Assembly (NCBI GenBank): GCA_011523795.1
Contig: WTFY01000010.1
Coordinates: forward strand, 371,479-435,478
DNA: 64,000 bases
Origin: Gammaproteobacteria bacterium
GTDB lineage: Bacteria; Pseudomonadota; Gammaproteobacteria; UBA4575
Direction: 5' to 3'
The notes under the pieces are model-generated. The model ran no database searches, was not told the DNA's origin, and saw only the letters and a list, made by a program, of their open reading frames with translations. The first letter of the stretch is position 1; the number at the start of each line of letters is the position of its first letter. Both the position numbers and the translations under genes were made by a program. Shown here piece by piece: positions 40,779 through 50,008 of this stretch.

Positions 40779-42635
40779 ATGCAACCATCCTGGCTCATTG
40801 AAGAAGATGACGGGAGTGTCCCCCATCCTTTAGCAGGGACCGTGATGCCCGGTTCCGATATCATCATGCATGTCTTGGCTCAGGAGGGAACCGAAGTAAT
40901 TTTTGGCTACAGTGGTGGCGCCATCCTTCCCACTTATGATGCGGTGTTTCGTTACAATGCCGCAACGGATGAGTCCATGCCGCTGATAGTTCCTGCCAAT
41001 GAGCAAGGTGCAGGATTCATGGCTTCCGGGTATGCGCGTGCCAGTGGAAAGGTTGGTGTCGTGATGGTGACTTCAGGTCCAGGTGCCACCAATACGGTTA
41101 CCCCGGTTCGCGACTGCATGGCGGATTCCATCCCTATCGTAGTGATCAGTGGCCAGGTGCCGACGCCTGCCATCGGCAGCGACGGGTTTCAGGAAGCTCC
41201 AATTGCCAACATCATGGGTGCAGTAGCCAAACACATCTTTCTGGTTACTGATCCTGAAAAACTCGAGGCGACGGTACGTACCGCATTCGAAATTGCACGC
41301 ACAGGCCGACCCGGGCCCGTTGTAATTGATATCCCTAAAGATGTCCAGAACTGGGAGGGGGTGTTTCAGGGCAAGGGAAAATTGCTTGTCCGCGGGTACC
41401 GTGAACGAATCGCTGAAGTCGCTGAAAATGTATTGACGGATGAGAAATGCAGGCTCTTTTTTGATGCCCTGGAGAAATCCACCCGCCCGCTGGTTTATGC
41501 AGGCGGAGGCGTGATTAACGGGAATGCGGCCAGCGAAGTCAGTGCGCTGGCAGACCGGTTCGAAATTCCTGTTGTTACGACGCTCATGGGTATTGGAACG
41601 TATGACACCACCCGGGAACGCTCGTTGCACATGCTGGGCATGCACGGAACGGCTTTTGCCAACTATGCAGTGGACGATTGTGACTTCTTGATTGCCATAG
41701 GCGCACGATTCGATGACCGTGTGGCTGCCGTGCCGGAGAAATTTGCCCCCCAGGCAAGGTTCATTGCCCATCTGGATGTGGACCCTTCGGAGATCCACAA
41801 AGTCAAGGCAGTCGACTGGAATCATGTCGGCCTGTTGCCGCAAGCCATGAAGAAACTGCTGGATTATGGAATTCACACCAAAAAGTTCAACAAGGACTTC
41901 ACGCCGTGGAATGCGCACATCGCGGAGTTGAAAAGCACGTATGCCATGAACTATGACAGGCAAAGTGATCTTATCCAGCCCTATGCAGTGATCGAAGAGA
42001 TCAACCGGTACACGAATGGCGAAGCGGTCATCAGCACGGGTGTCGGGCAACACCAAATGTGGGCGGCACAGTATTTTGACTTCAGATCGCCGCGGCTCTG
42101 GTTGACTTCAGGCAGCATGGGCACGATGGGCTTTGGCTTGCCGGCTGCGATTGGTGCCCATTTTGCAAGGCCTGACCTGGTGGTCGTGGATATAGATGGG
42201 GATGCCAGCATTCGCATGAATCTGGGCGAACTTGAAACGGTGACCACGTACAAGCTTCCCATAAAGATTGTTGTGCTGAACAACCTTGGGGACGGAATGG
42301 TCAAGCAGTGGCAAAAGCTTTTTTTCAAAGGCCGGTTATCTGCGAGTGACAAGTCCTTGCACAAGAAAGATTTCATCAGGGCCGCACAAGCAGATGGATA
42401 TGAGTATGCCGTTCGACTGGAAAAAAGCACGGAGATGAAGCAGGTTATCCGGGAATTCATGCAATTCAACGGCCCGGCTTTCCTGGAAGTCATGATTGAT
42501 CCAGATGCAGGAGTCTATCCCATGGTCGGTCCGGGCATGAGCTATGATCAAATGATCACAGGGGATCACATCCCCACGCGCAATCTTGAGGAAGAGGGGT
42601 CACAGGTGGAAGTCGATTCATCAGAAATGTTCTAG
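40779..42635 (+). CDS. ilvB: Acetolactate synthase large subunit
   Basis: A ThDP-dependent enzyme of 618 residues that condenses two pyruvates to acetolactate (valine/leucine) or pyruvate with 2-oxobutyrate (isoleucine). The catalytic Glu is in PANEQGAGFMASGYARASGK, the ThDP/Mg motif runs from DIDGDASIRMN to VVLNN, and VTSGPGATNTVTPVRD is typical of the large subunit. Relative to common IlvB proteins it has a short N-terminal extension. No ilvN regulatory subunit gene follows; the next gene codes for a lipoprotein. Other ThDP decarboxylases such as sulfoacetaldehyde acetyltransferase are less likely by motif. Confidence 0.86.
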   Translation: MQPSWLIEEDDGSVPHPLAGTVMPGSDIIMHVLAQEGTEVIFGYSGGAILPTYDAVFRYNAATDESMPLIVPANEQGAGFMASGYARASGKVGVVMVTSGPGATNTVTPVRDCMADSIPIVVISGQVPTPAIGSDGFQEAPIANIMGAVAKHIFLVTDPEKLEATVRTAFEIARTGRPGPVVIDIPKDVQNWEGVFQGKGKLLVRGYRERIAEVAENVLTDEKCRLFFDALEKSTRPLVYAGGGVINGNAASEVSALADRFEIPVVTTLMGIGTYDTTRERSLHMLGMHGTAFANYAVDDCDFLIAIGARFDDRVAAVPEKFAPQARFIAHLDVDPSEIHKVKAVDWNHVGLLPQAMKKLLDYGIHTKKFNKDFTPWNAHIAELKSTYAMNYDRQSDLIQPYAVIEEINRYTNGEAVISTGVGQHQMWAAQYFDFRSPRLWLTSGSMGTMGFGLPAAIGAHFARPDLVVVDIDGDASIRMNLGELETVTTYKLPIKIVVLNNLGDGMVKQWQKLFFKGRLSASDKSLHKKDFIRAAQADGYEYAVRLEKSTEMKQVIREFMQFNGPAFLEVMIDPDAGVYPMVGPGMSYDQMITGDHIPTRNLEEEGSQVEVDSSEMF

Positions 42636-42845
42636 CCGGGACATTCAGCCGTTACGAATCGAGGTGCTGAGAATGTTTGCTGAAATACTTTCCCGCACTG
42701 ATCCGGCATGCATGGGCTTTCATGTCCCACGCATGTGCAGATCGGGCCAGAAAGTTTGGAGGAATGCGCTCTTACCCGTATCAAATCCCGGGAAGCGACC
42801 CAATTGCTTCAAGACATGAAGTCCGGAAGTTTTTTTGCCCGATGG

Positions 42846-43439
42846 ACCGTGAATGAATCTGTGGCAACAGTTCGTTTCCTGCTGGGCCTGACTTGCATGG
42901 TATTACTCTCTTCTTGTGTAGTGCTCCTGACGCATGGACGATTGAGTCATGGGCATTACGTCTCGCAAAGTGAAACTTTCAGCTGCAGGTTGCCGGGGGG
43001 TGTTTTGAGCAGGCAACTGGATGTCTGGGACCAGAGAGGTGCAGTCGGGGAGTCTGTCACCTTCAAACTTGGCTCCCGCTTGTTGTGGCGTGTTGATCAT
43101 CTGCACCTGAGGCAACTCAAGCTTAAAGGGCTTGACAAGGTCCAGGCGAGGAGGGAGCAGCTTGAGCGGGGCAAGGATCATTACTTCAAGTACTATCTGT
43201 TACCGAAGCTGGGCGAGGCGGAAATCAAGTGGGAAATTTATAAACAGGTTGGCGGGACCGAAGTGCTGATCTCTTACACGTATCTGAAATCGGACGGTAT
43301 GGAAGGTATCCGGGAATTGCTTTTTTCGGTTGATGGAAACTATTTGAACGTACTGCACCATGCCCAGAATATTTCCGGCAATCTGGACAAAATCATTTTA
43401 GGGTCCCTGGGACTGTACAAGAGCTGTGAGTTCAAATGA
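42846..43439 (+). CDS. Putative lipoprotein of unknown function
   Basis: From GTG 42846 the product has 197 residues and a standard lipoprotein signal: a short polar start, the hydrophobic FLLGLTCMVLL and the lipobox Leu-Ser-Ser-Cys. The frame is open upstream with an ATG at 42816 and further to 42708, which would place extra charged residues before the signal. The mature part is basic and mixed alpha/beta with no family I recognise. It follows the acetolactate synthase gene by about 210 bases; no functional link is evident. Confidence 0.62.
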   Translation, partial: TVNESVATVRFLLGLTCMVLLSSCVVLLTHGRLSHGHYVSQSETFSCRLPGGVLSRQLDVWDQRGAVGESVTFKLGSRLLWRVDHLHLRQLKLKGLDKVQARREQLERGKDHYFKYYLLPKLGEAEIKWEIYKQVGGTEVLISYTYLKSDGMEGIRELLFSVDGNYLNVLHHAQNISGNLDKIILGSLGLYKSCEFK

Positions 43440-43525
43440 GACCTGCTTGCCTATGCAGCAGGATTCCCGAGTGTGCCGGCTGACCGGGTTCTGAAAGGCG
43501 GCGCAAGATATTCCAGGATCCAGGG

Positions 43526-44428
43526 TCATCCTTCCCGGTACTTGTCTTCTTCCTGTTGTTCACGCCATTCCCGGACAGCTTCCTTCTTGCGCAGGGTCCA
43601 GACTTCCTTGCGTTCGGATGTTCTTCGTTCGCGCGCTTTTTCTCTCACAGGAATGGTCGTCTCTCCGTATAGCACCTGCTTTAGAAATCGCATCGAAAAC
43701 TGCAGGAGTTTTTCTTCATCCTCCAGCAGCATCCTTGTCTCCTCCTCCGAGACAGCGAAAATTGACTGAAACCCGCTGCTTTGGATGAATTGGGCAAAGC
43801 TGTCCATGTCATAGCTGCACATGTCGAACATCTGCAGGCTGCGTTGGGACGGCGCTCCAACCGTGGGGCCACTGGATCGCTTCTTCAGTATGATTTCGTA
43901 CCATTCATGGTTCATTTCATCGTATTTTTCAATGCCTTGCTCATGACGGTAGTTTGCAACGGTCTGTTCTCTGGGCTCGAAATGGCCAAGACAGTGTTTT
44001 TCCTTCACTACGAAGTAAATGTTGTCCACGCGGGTTGATTCCTTTTTACGAATTGCCATGCTGCCCAGAGCGTAGTAACGGCATGCGGCCGGCCGGTCTT
44101 CGTAAACCCCGCAACCTTCTTCGGTCAGGTGGATGCATTCCGTCATGTTGGGTTTGGTCACCATTTTCAAACCGGGCAGGTTGTGATGGTCCATTGCAAA
44201 AGGTGCAGTGTAACGTCCTACAAACTCCTTTGAGTCCAGGCCCAGCCGGTTCTTGAGCCGGATGATGTCATAGGGAGTAAGCGTGATATCAATGTTTTTG
44301 CAGCAGGCATTGAAGCATGCAATGCCTTTGTGACAGTCAAACTGAAATGTACTGTCCGGTCTCAGTTCTTTCGGCAGGATAGGGCTTTGAACCGGGATGT
44401 TCCGCTTTATTTCGTATTCATCAGACAT
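43526..44428 (-). CDS. YkgJ-family cysteine cluster protein
   Basis: A 300-residue protein with the Fe/Zn-binding cysteine cluster of the YkgJ/CxxCxxCC family: CHKGIACFNACC near the N terminus, then CIHLTEEGCGVYEDRPAACRYY. The C-terminal 60 residues are highly charged and probably a long helix. The cluster is thought to coordinate a metal, but the function of this family is unsettled. It lies 105 bases downstream of aprA on the same strand, so may be part of the aprBA transcript; a role in sulfur metabolism is inference. Confidence 0.83.
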   Translation of the reverse strand: MSDEYEIKRNIPVQSPILPKELRPDSTFQFDCHKGIACFNACCKNIDITLTPYDIIRLKNRLGLDSKEFVGRYTAPFAMDHHNLPGLKMVTKPNMTECIHLTEEGCGVYEDRPAACRYYALGSMAIRKKESTRVDNIYFVVKEKHCLGHFEPREQTVANYRHEQGIEKYDEMNHEWYEIILKKRSSGPTVGAPSQRSLQMFDMCSYDMDSFAQFIQSSGFQSIFAVSEEETRMLLEDEEKLLQFSMRFLKQVLYGETTIPVREKARERRTSERKEVWTLRKKEAVREWREQQEEDKYREG

Positions 44429-44533
44429 GGCGAATCTGCCTGGGCCGGGGAATTCAGTCCACTGTGAAGATTGATGGAAGGTTTGCTGGCCATGGGTGCC
44501 TGGTTTGTTCGATGATCGATACCGGCCACTGGA

Positions 44534-46510
44534 TCAAGTGACCCTTGAAGGAGGTCGGGCAATCGCTTCGGGTTCGTCATCCGATTTCCTGATCAGCTGC
44601 ACATAAGGCACTTTCCAGAGCTTCCACTCGCCTGTGTGGCGGTTGAAAGTCGAGTTCGTGAAACACTTCCAGTGTTCGTCATCGATCTTCATGTAGTCCG
44701 TACGGTAGTAATATCCCGGATAACGGGATTCCTCCCTGAACTGGATATGCTTCATGTGTGCAAAGGCGGCAATCAGCCGGTGATAGTTCTCCCAGGCCCG
44801 CAGCAGTTCATGCAGGTCCTTGGCACGCATCTTGAGGGAGTCTTCCCTGAGCATTTCCAGTTTGCGCTCTGCCACTTCCAGCATGGTCTTGTTGGTCTGG
44901 TACAGGGTGGATATGCCTGCAACGTATTCATCCATGATTTTCTGCAGCCGGAACTGGAACATCTTTGGAGTGATGTAATGTGGATTGACGTTTATCGTCG
45001 TCGTGTAGTGCTTGTGTTTCAGGAATGTTTTCACGGGTGCATAGATCTCGGCAGTGATTTCATCGACTGAGCGAGCCATTTCCGGATTCCAATCCTTGTT
45101 GTCGATTGCAAACTTGACCATGGCTTTGGCGGCAATTCGGCCTTCTGCATGCGAACCGCTGGAGAACTTGTGACCGGATGCCCCGACCCCGTCACCCGCC
45201 GTGAACAGGCCTTTGACGGTCGTCATTCGGTTATATCCCCAGTGGTAGTGGTCAGGTGTGCCCGGGATGTCTTGTGGGCCGGATACCCAGATCCCCGCGC
45301 ATCCTGCGTGGGACCCCAGCAGATAAGGCTCGGTCGGCATGATTTCTGACATTTGTTTGTCGGGTTCTATATTTTCACCCGCCCACACACCGCACTGTGC
45401 AATGGTCATGTCGAGAAAATCCTCCCAGGCCTCGGCCTCAAGGTGCCTGATTTCCTGGGGTGTCATGTTCTGTGCCAGGTTGGACATGGCAGTCGGGGTA
45501 TCAATGAATAGCGGTCCCCGGCCGTCCTTCAATTCCTGCATCATCAGGTGATTTCTCAGGCAAGTGCCCATTTTCAAGCCCGTGGCATAGGCGTCATATC
45601 CGTGGTCCTTGAGGGACCCGTAGTTTTTTTTCTGATAATTTTCTCCAAAAGCGTTCAGGGCTCTTGCCTTGAACAGCAGGAACCATGCGCCGACCGGCCC
45701 GTAACCGTCTTTGAACCGCGCAGGTACGAAACGGTTTTCCATCAGGGTCAGTTCGGCCCCGCACTCGGCAGCCATGGAGTACGTAGAACCGGCATTCCAG
45801 ACCGGATACCAGGCGCGTCCGATCCCTTCCCCTACAGAGCGGGGCCGAAAAACGTTTACAGCCCCTCCTGCAGCAAGCAGGCAACACTTGAACTTGTAAA
45901 CATGCAGGGTGTTGTCCCGCACGCTGAAGCCGGCTGCACCGGCAATCCGTTTCGGGTCATTCCTGTCGGTTTCCAGACGCACGATGAAAACGTGTTCCGC
46001 AATATTTTCTGTCCCTATCGCATTTTTGGCGGCTTCCGCAACCACCCACTTGTAGGATTCGCCGTTAATCATGATTTGCCATTTGCCAGAACGCACTCCT
46101 TTGCCGCCTTCCGCGAGGGTCTTGCCTTCGTCGCCAGGTTGCTTCCATATCGGAAGACCCCATTTTTCAAAGTTGTGTACGGAGTCATCCACATGCCGGC
46201 CTACGTCATAGACCAGGTCTTCACGAGTTATGCCCATCAAGTCATCCCGGACATAGCGTACATAATCTGCCGGGTCATTCTCACCCATATACGTGTTGAT
46301 TGCAGACAACCCCTGTGCCACGGCACCCGAACGGCTCATCGCAGCCTTGTCAACCAGTTTTACCTTCAAGTTGATACCTTGTTCCATGGCCTTGTCGATC
46401 CACCGTTTGGCTTCAAATGCTGCCCCGCAGGCCGCCATGCCACCACCGATAATCAGGATATCAACTTCTTCTTCAATGATTTCGGGGTTCCCGAAACTGT
46501 ACTCGCTCAT
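44534..46510 (-). CDS. aprA: Adenylylsulfate reductase alpha subunit, first locus
   Basis: AprA is the FAD subunit that interconverts AMP plus sulfite with adenosine 5'-phosphosulfate; in sulfur oxidisers it runs in the oxidative direction in the cytoplasm. This 658-residue copy has the FAD site ILIIGGGMAACGAAFEAKRW, KAAMSRSGAVAQGLSAINTYMG, and the GDGVGASGHKFSSGSHAEGR flavin region. It pairs with aprB at 46578-47051, whose cluster motif looks like that of sulfate reducers, so this is probably the lineage without AprM. It differs clearly from the second copy at 47626-49470 (longer, different MAACG/MAGCG neighbourhood), so the two are not a recent duplication. Confidence 0.96.
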   Translation of the reverse strand: MSEYSFGNPEIIEEEVDILIIGGGMAACGAAFEAKRWIDKAMEQGINLKVKLVDKAAMSRSGAVAQGLSAINTYMGENDPADYVRYVRDDLMGITREDLVYDVGRHVDDSVHNFEKWGLPIWKQPGDEGKTLAEGGKGVRSGKWQIMINGESYKWVVAEAAKNAIGTENIAEHVFIVRLETDRNDPKRIAGAAGFSVRDNTLHVYKFKCCLLAAGGAVNVFRPRSVGEGIGRAWYPVWNAGSTYSMAAECGAELTLMENRFVPARFKDGYGPVGAWFLLFKARALNAFGENYQKKNYGSLKDHGYDAYATGLKMGTCLRNHLMMQELKDGRGPLFIDTPTAMSNLAQNMTPQEIRHLEAEAWEDFLDMTIAQCGVWAGENIEPDKQMSEIMPTEPYLLGSHAGCAGIWVSGPQDIPGTPDHYHWGYNRMTTVKGLFTAGDGVGASGHKFSSGSHAEGRIAAKAMVKFAIDNKDWNPEMARSVDEITAEIYAPVKTFLKHKHYTTTINVNPHYITPKMFQFRLQKIMDEYVAGISTLYQTNKTMLEVAERKLEMLREDSLKMRAKDLHELLRAWENYHRLIAAFAHMKHIQFREESRYPGYYYRTDYMKIDDEHWKCFTNSTFNRHTGEWKLWKVPYVQLIRKSDDEPEAIARPPSRVT

Positions 46511-46577
46511 TGGCTATTGACCTCAAATTGGGAAAGCCGGATCAACGGTGACTCGGTAGTTGTATCGGAATCCGTTG

Positions 46578-47051
46578 TCAGCTCTCGATAAACTGGTCCA
46601 AGTCGCAGTCATGCGTGCTCTTGGTAAACAAGGTGCCGTGATCAGCCAGCTCATCCATGTTGGCCTCAGGCTCGCCGCCATAGGGGTCGGCTGATCCCTC
46701 GGGCGTTGTGCGTACAGGGAACTGGAAACGCTTCGTGTTTCCGTTGCGGAATTTTATGGACCATATGATGGAATCCGTTTTCCGCAACGGCTGCACAGAT
46801 GCACCTAGCGGCACCACGTCAGCATAGTGGCGGCACTCGATGGCCTGTTTCGGGCAAGCCTTCACGCAAGCGTAGCATTCCCAGCACTGTTCCGGCTCCT
46901 GATTCAGGGCCTTCATGGCATGTCCGGTTTTTGAGCCGTCCTTGTCCAGGAGCATCAGGTCGTGAGGGCAGATATACATGCAGTAAACCTTGTCCTCGTC
47001 CTTGCATCCATCGCATTTGTCAGTACGTACGTATGTAGGCATTGTTCCCAC
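46578..47051 (-). CDS. aprB: Adenylylsulfate reductase beta subunit, first locus
   Basis: AprB is the iron-sulfur subunit bringing electrons to AprA. Two [4Fe-4S] motifs are visible: CDGCKDEDKVYCMYICP, with the extra residues between second and third Cys typical of sulfate-reducer-like AprB, and CWECYACVKACP. The 157-residue length fits. ATG 47051 has GGAGG eight bases upstream. It is 67 bases ahead of the first aprA on the same strand and probably opens that transcript from the TATAAT at 47096-47101. Confidence 0.95.
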   Translation of the reverse strand: MGTMPTYVRTDKCDGCKDEDKVYCMYICPHDLMLLDKDGSKTGHAMKALNQEPEQCWECYACVKACPKQAIECRHYADVVPLGASVQPLRKTDSIIWSIKFRNGNTKRFQFPVRTTPEGSADPYGGEPEANMDELADHGTLFTKSTHDCDLDQFIES

Positions 47052-47625
47052 CTCCGGGGATATTTCGAAATTCAGGCCAGCTTTGCCAAGGATGCATTAT
47101 AGTTCCCAAAAAAACGTAGCGACCAGCGTGTCGGTCCTCGATTATGCCAAGGGCCGGGTGCAAACCATCACTACCCAGCGTGTTCAGGCAGACGCTGCCG
47201 AGGGCATGGACAGCTATCATCCCCCGTCAAGCCGGGAGTGAAACGGATCTCGGGCAGGCTTGTGACCACTGCGATTCGGGGATGCGGGTGGCAAAGCCCC
47301 GGTACCGGGTCTGCCAGGGAATGCGATCGTCCATGCTGCAGAAGGGCCGACACTACCCTATGGAGTGACCTGATTCAGCATCACCATGGTATCAGTCTGG
47401 TTTTCAGGCTCACCGCCGGCAAGGTGATGCGCAGCATCAGCAGCTTCGTCAAATACAACCACCACGTAAGGATCCTCTGCCTGGACAGGTTTGGCGTGAC
47501 TCCAGCATAGTGTCCAAGTGCCGAACCGACGCATTGCAGACCGTATTGCGGGCATGTGTGCGGCACGCCGCCGTCAATACTGTCGCGACACGGTCGCAGA
47601 CAGGATGCCTGCTTGATCCTTGTAC
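47052..47625. other. Intergenic region between the two apr loci
   Basis: A 574-base interval separating the aprMBA and aprBA loci. Its left end holds a candidate promoter for the first aprB. A minus-strand frame (47358-47555) contains a protein-like stretch (VVVVFDEAADAAHHLAGG) but lacks a convincing start and family; it could be a remnant. Nothing else was identified. Confidence 0.4.
47096..47101 (-). promoter_or_regulatory. Candidate -10 element for aprBA (first locus)
   Basis: A perfect TATAAT is read on the minus strand about 45 bases ahead of the first aprB start, with a T-rich tract upstream but no clear -35. Confidence 0.38.
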
Positions 47626-49470
47626 CTAGTCTATGATGTGGTGAACGGGCGCTTTTTCCAGGTCCCAGCTATCGGACTCCCGGTCATAGCGGGACAGGGT
47701 GAAGCAGTGCCAGTCCTTGTCGTCAAGTTTCGGAAAATCGCCACGGTAGTAGTAGCCGGGCCAGCGCGTTTCCTTGCGGAACATCGTGTGGTGGGCAACA
47801 GACTGCGAGGCCAAAAAGCGATGGTGGAGTTCCCATGCCCTTTGCAGTTGATGGAAGTCTTCAGCCCCGATATGGTCAAGGTCTTCCTTCAGCATGTCCA
47901 GCAACTCCATACCACGCGTGAGCAAGGGTTCGTTCGTCATGTAGTTGGTGCTGATCCCGCCTACATACTCATCCATGATCTTTTCAAGACGCTGAAGACC
48001 GTGGATCGGCAGGATATAACTTGGTGATACGGTCCCGGCCACGATCTCGTTACGACCAACCTCGTAGTTTTCCAAGGGTTTGTAGATAACCGTTTTCAGG
48101 TCCTGATACTGTTTCTCACTTACCTGAAGCTTTTCGTTTTTCAGATCGTTTACGTAATTGACTGCCGCCTTGGCTGCAATTCTGCCCTCGGTATAAGACC
48201 CCGAAGAGAACTTGTGTGCGCTGCCGCCGATCGTGTCCCCCGCACCGAACAGTCCTTCAACAGTCATCATACGATTATAGCCCCACTGGTAATCAGAGGG
48301 CGCACAATCTGCAGGGCCACTTGCCCAGGCGCCCGAGCAGGTCGCATGAGATCCCATGACGTAGGGTTCGGAAGTGGTCAGTTCCGGGTTGATATGCTTG
48401 GGATCAATATTTTGCGATGCCCATACGACTGCTTGACCAATGGTCATGCCCAGAAAGTTCTCCCATCCCACGGTTTCTTTATGAGGATCCTGGAAGGCCT
48501 CCTTGGTGACCATGCGGATAGGGCCCCTGCCTGCTTTCAACTCTTCGAGAAAAGCATGGTTACGCAGGCAGGTCGGGGTTGGTTGACTATCGATGTAATC
48601 CCCAACGAGCTCCTTCGTTTGCTCATACCACTTGGACTCGTATTCCTCGCCATACGCGTTCTCTGTATACGTCTTGAGGTGCAGGAAGTAGGCACCTACC
48701 GGACCATATCCGTCCTTGAACCGAGCAAGAACGATCCGGTTCTCCATCTGTGTCATCTTGGCGCCGGCGAGGATCGGCAGCGCATAGGCCGAGGCACTGC
48801 TCCAGGGAGCATACCAGGTACGTCCCATGCCTTCTCCCACGGCACGCGGTTTGTAAATGTGCGATGCACCACCGGCACAAATGATCACGGCCTTGGCACG
48901 AAATACATAGAAATCCCCGGTACGGACATTGAAGCCGACGGCACCCGCTACTCGGTTTGATTTCGCCTCATCCATCAACAGGTGTGTCACCATGATCCGG
49001 TTATAGACTTCATCCGCAGCCTTGCGGGCAGCCTCGGCAACGATCGGCTTATAGCTTTCGCCGTGAATCATGATCTGCCATTTACCCTCGCGCTGATAAC
49101 GGCCCGTTTCCGGGTCCCGCATCATGGGAAGGCCCCACTCTTCAAACTTGTGCACGGCGGAGTCTACATGTCGGGCAATATCGTAGCCCAGGTCCTCTCG
49201 CACGAGCCCCATGAGGTCATTACGCGCATAGCGCACATGATCCTCCGGTTGGTTTTCTCCCCACTGCATGCCCATGTAACAGTTGATGGCATACAGGCCC
49301 TGTGCAACGGCTCCGCTGCGCTCGATATTGGCTTTCTCGACACAGACTACCTTCAGGTCGCGCCCCCAGTATTTGGATTCGTAGGTAGCACCACAGCCAG
49401 CCATGCCACCACCGACAACGAGCACGTCGCAATCTTCAAAAACCGTTTTTCTACGATTAAACCATCCCAC
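47626..49470 (-). CDS. aprA: Adenylylsulfate reductase alpha subunit, second locus (with AprM)
   Basis: A second AprA of 614 residues, shorter than the first. Seen: VLVVGGGMAGCGATYESKYW at the FAD site, KANIERSGAVAQGLYAINCYMG and GDTIGGSAHKFSSGSYTEGR. Its start overlaps the aprB stop by one base and the order is aprM-aprB-aprA, the layout described for many sulfur oxidisers in which AprM anchors the complex at the membrane. It probably carries oxidative APS reductase flux together with the first copy or under other conditions. Confidence 0.96.
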   Translation of the reverse strand: MGWFNRRKTVFEDCDVLVVGGGMAGCGATYESKYWGRDLKVVCVEKANIERSGAVAQGLYAINCYMGMQWGENQPEDHVRYARNDLMGLVREDLGYDIARHVDSAVHKFEEWGLPMMRDPETGRYQREGKWQIMIHGESYKPIVAEAARKAADEVYNRIMVTHLLMDEAKSNRVAGAVGFNVRTGDFYVFRAKAVIICAGGASHIYKPRAVGEGMGRTWYAPWSSASAYALPILAGAKMTQMENRIVLARFKDGYGPVGAYFLHLKTYTENAYGEEYESKWYEQTKELVGDYIDSQPTPTCLRNHAFLEELKAGRGPIRMVTKEAFQDPHKETVGWENFLGMTIGQAVVWASQNIDPKHINPELTTSEPYVMGSHATCSGAWASGPADCAPSDYQWGYNRMMTVEGLFGAGDTIGGSAHKFSSGSYTEGRIAAKAAVNYVNDLKNEKLQVSEKQYQDLKTVIYKPLENYEVGRNEIVAGTVSPSYILPIHGLQRLEKIMDEYVGGISTNYMTNEPLLTRGMELLDMLKEDLDHIGAEDFHQLQRAWELHHRFLASQSVAHHTMFRKETRWPGYYYRGDFPKLDDKDWHCFTLSRYDRESDSWDLEKAPVHHIID

Positions 49471-49916
49471 TAGACTGCTCCTTTCAACGAGGGCAGTCCA
49501 CCCTCGATGTTGAGCGCATCCGGCTCGTGTGCAAGCTCTTGAGACTGCATCGCTTCAGCACTGGGCTTTTCTAGATTGGTGGGTGAAGGAATGGTTCCCC
49601 AAGGAGTAGTCCGAATCGGCGATACAAAATTCTTTTCCCTGCCGTCACGGAACTTGAGCTTCCAGGATATCGTGCCTTTTTCTTCCTCGCGGAGCGCTCT
49701 CACACTGTGACCGAGGGGCGCAAAGTCAGCGTATCCGCGTGCATCAATCGCATTTTGTGGACAAGCCTTTACGCAGGAGTAACACTCCCAGCACATATTG
49801 GGTTCGATATTGTATGCACGGCGATAGGTCTTATCGATGTGCATGATGTCCGAGGGACAGACATCGACGCAGTGACCACAACCATCGCAGCGAGTCATGT
49901 AAACGAAAGTGGGCAT
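49470..49916 (-). CDS. aprB: Adenylylsulfate reductase beta subunit, second locus
   Basis: The iron-sulfur partner of the second AprA, 148 residues. Its first cluster motif is the compact CDGCGHCVDVCPSDIMHID, lacking the insertion seen in the 46578-47051 copy; the second is CWECYSCVKACPQNAI. The compact motif fits the AprM-associated lineage. It is 92 bases downstream of aprM and overlaps aprA by one base. Confidence 0.95.
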   Translation of the reverse strand: MPTFVYMTRCDGCGHCVDVCPSDIMHIDKTYRRAYNIEPNMCWECYSCVKACPQNAIDARGYADFAPLGHSVRALREEEKGTISWKLKFRDGREKNFVSPIRTTPWGTIPSPTNLEKPSAEAMQSQELAHEPDALNIEGGLPSLKGAV

Positions 49917-50008
49917 GCTATTCTGTCATCTCCTGTTGTTAGGTGAAAATTTATCCTTATCTTGAGGATCAAATTAGCCGCTTGACCAATAATAACCGGC
50001 GGGGCTGA

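Noticed and set aside
42708..42845. N-terminal extension of the lipoprotein frame and other short frames after the acetolactate synthase gene
   Set aside because: An extension would place a long charged stretch before a clear lipoprotein signal, and the short frames show no resemblance to an ilvN-type regulatory subunit.
45548..46591. 347-residue plus-strand open frame
   Set aside because: Antisense to the first aprA; no family features.
47358..47555. Minus-strand frame between the two apr loci
   Set aside because: Part of it looks protein-like, but there is no ribosome site or recognised family; recorded only as a possible remnant in the intergenic entry.
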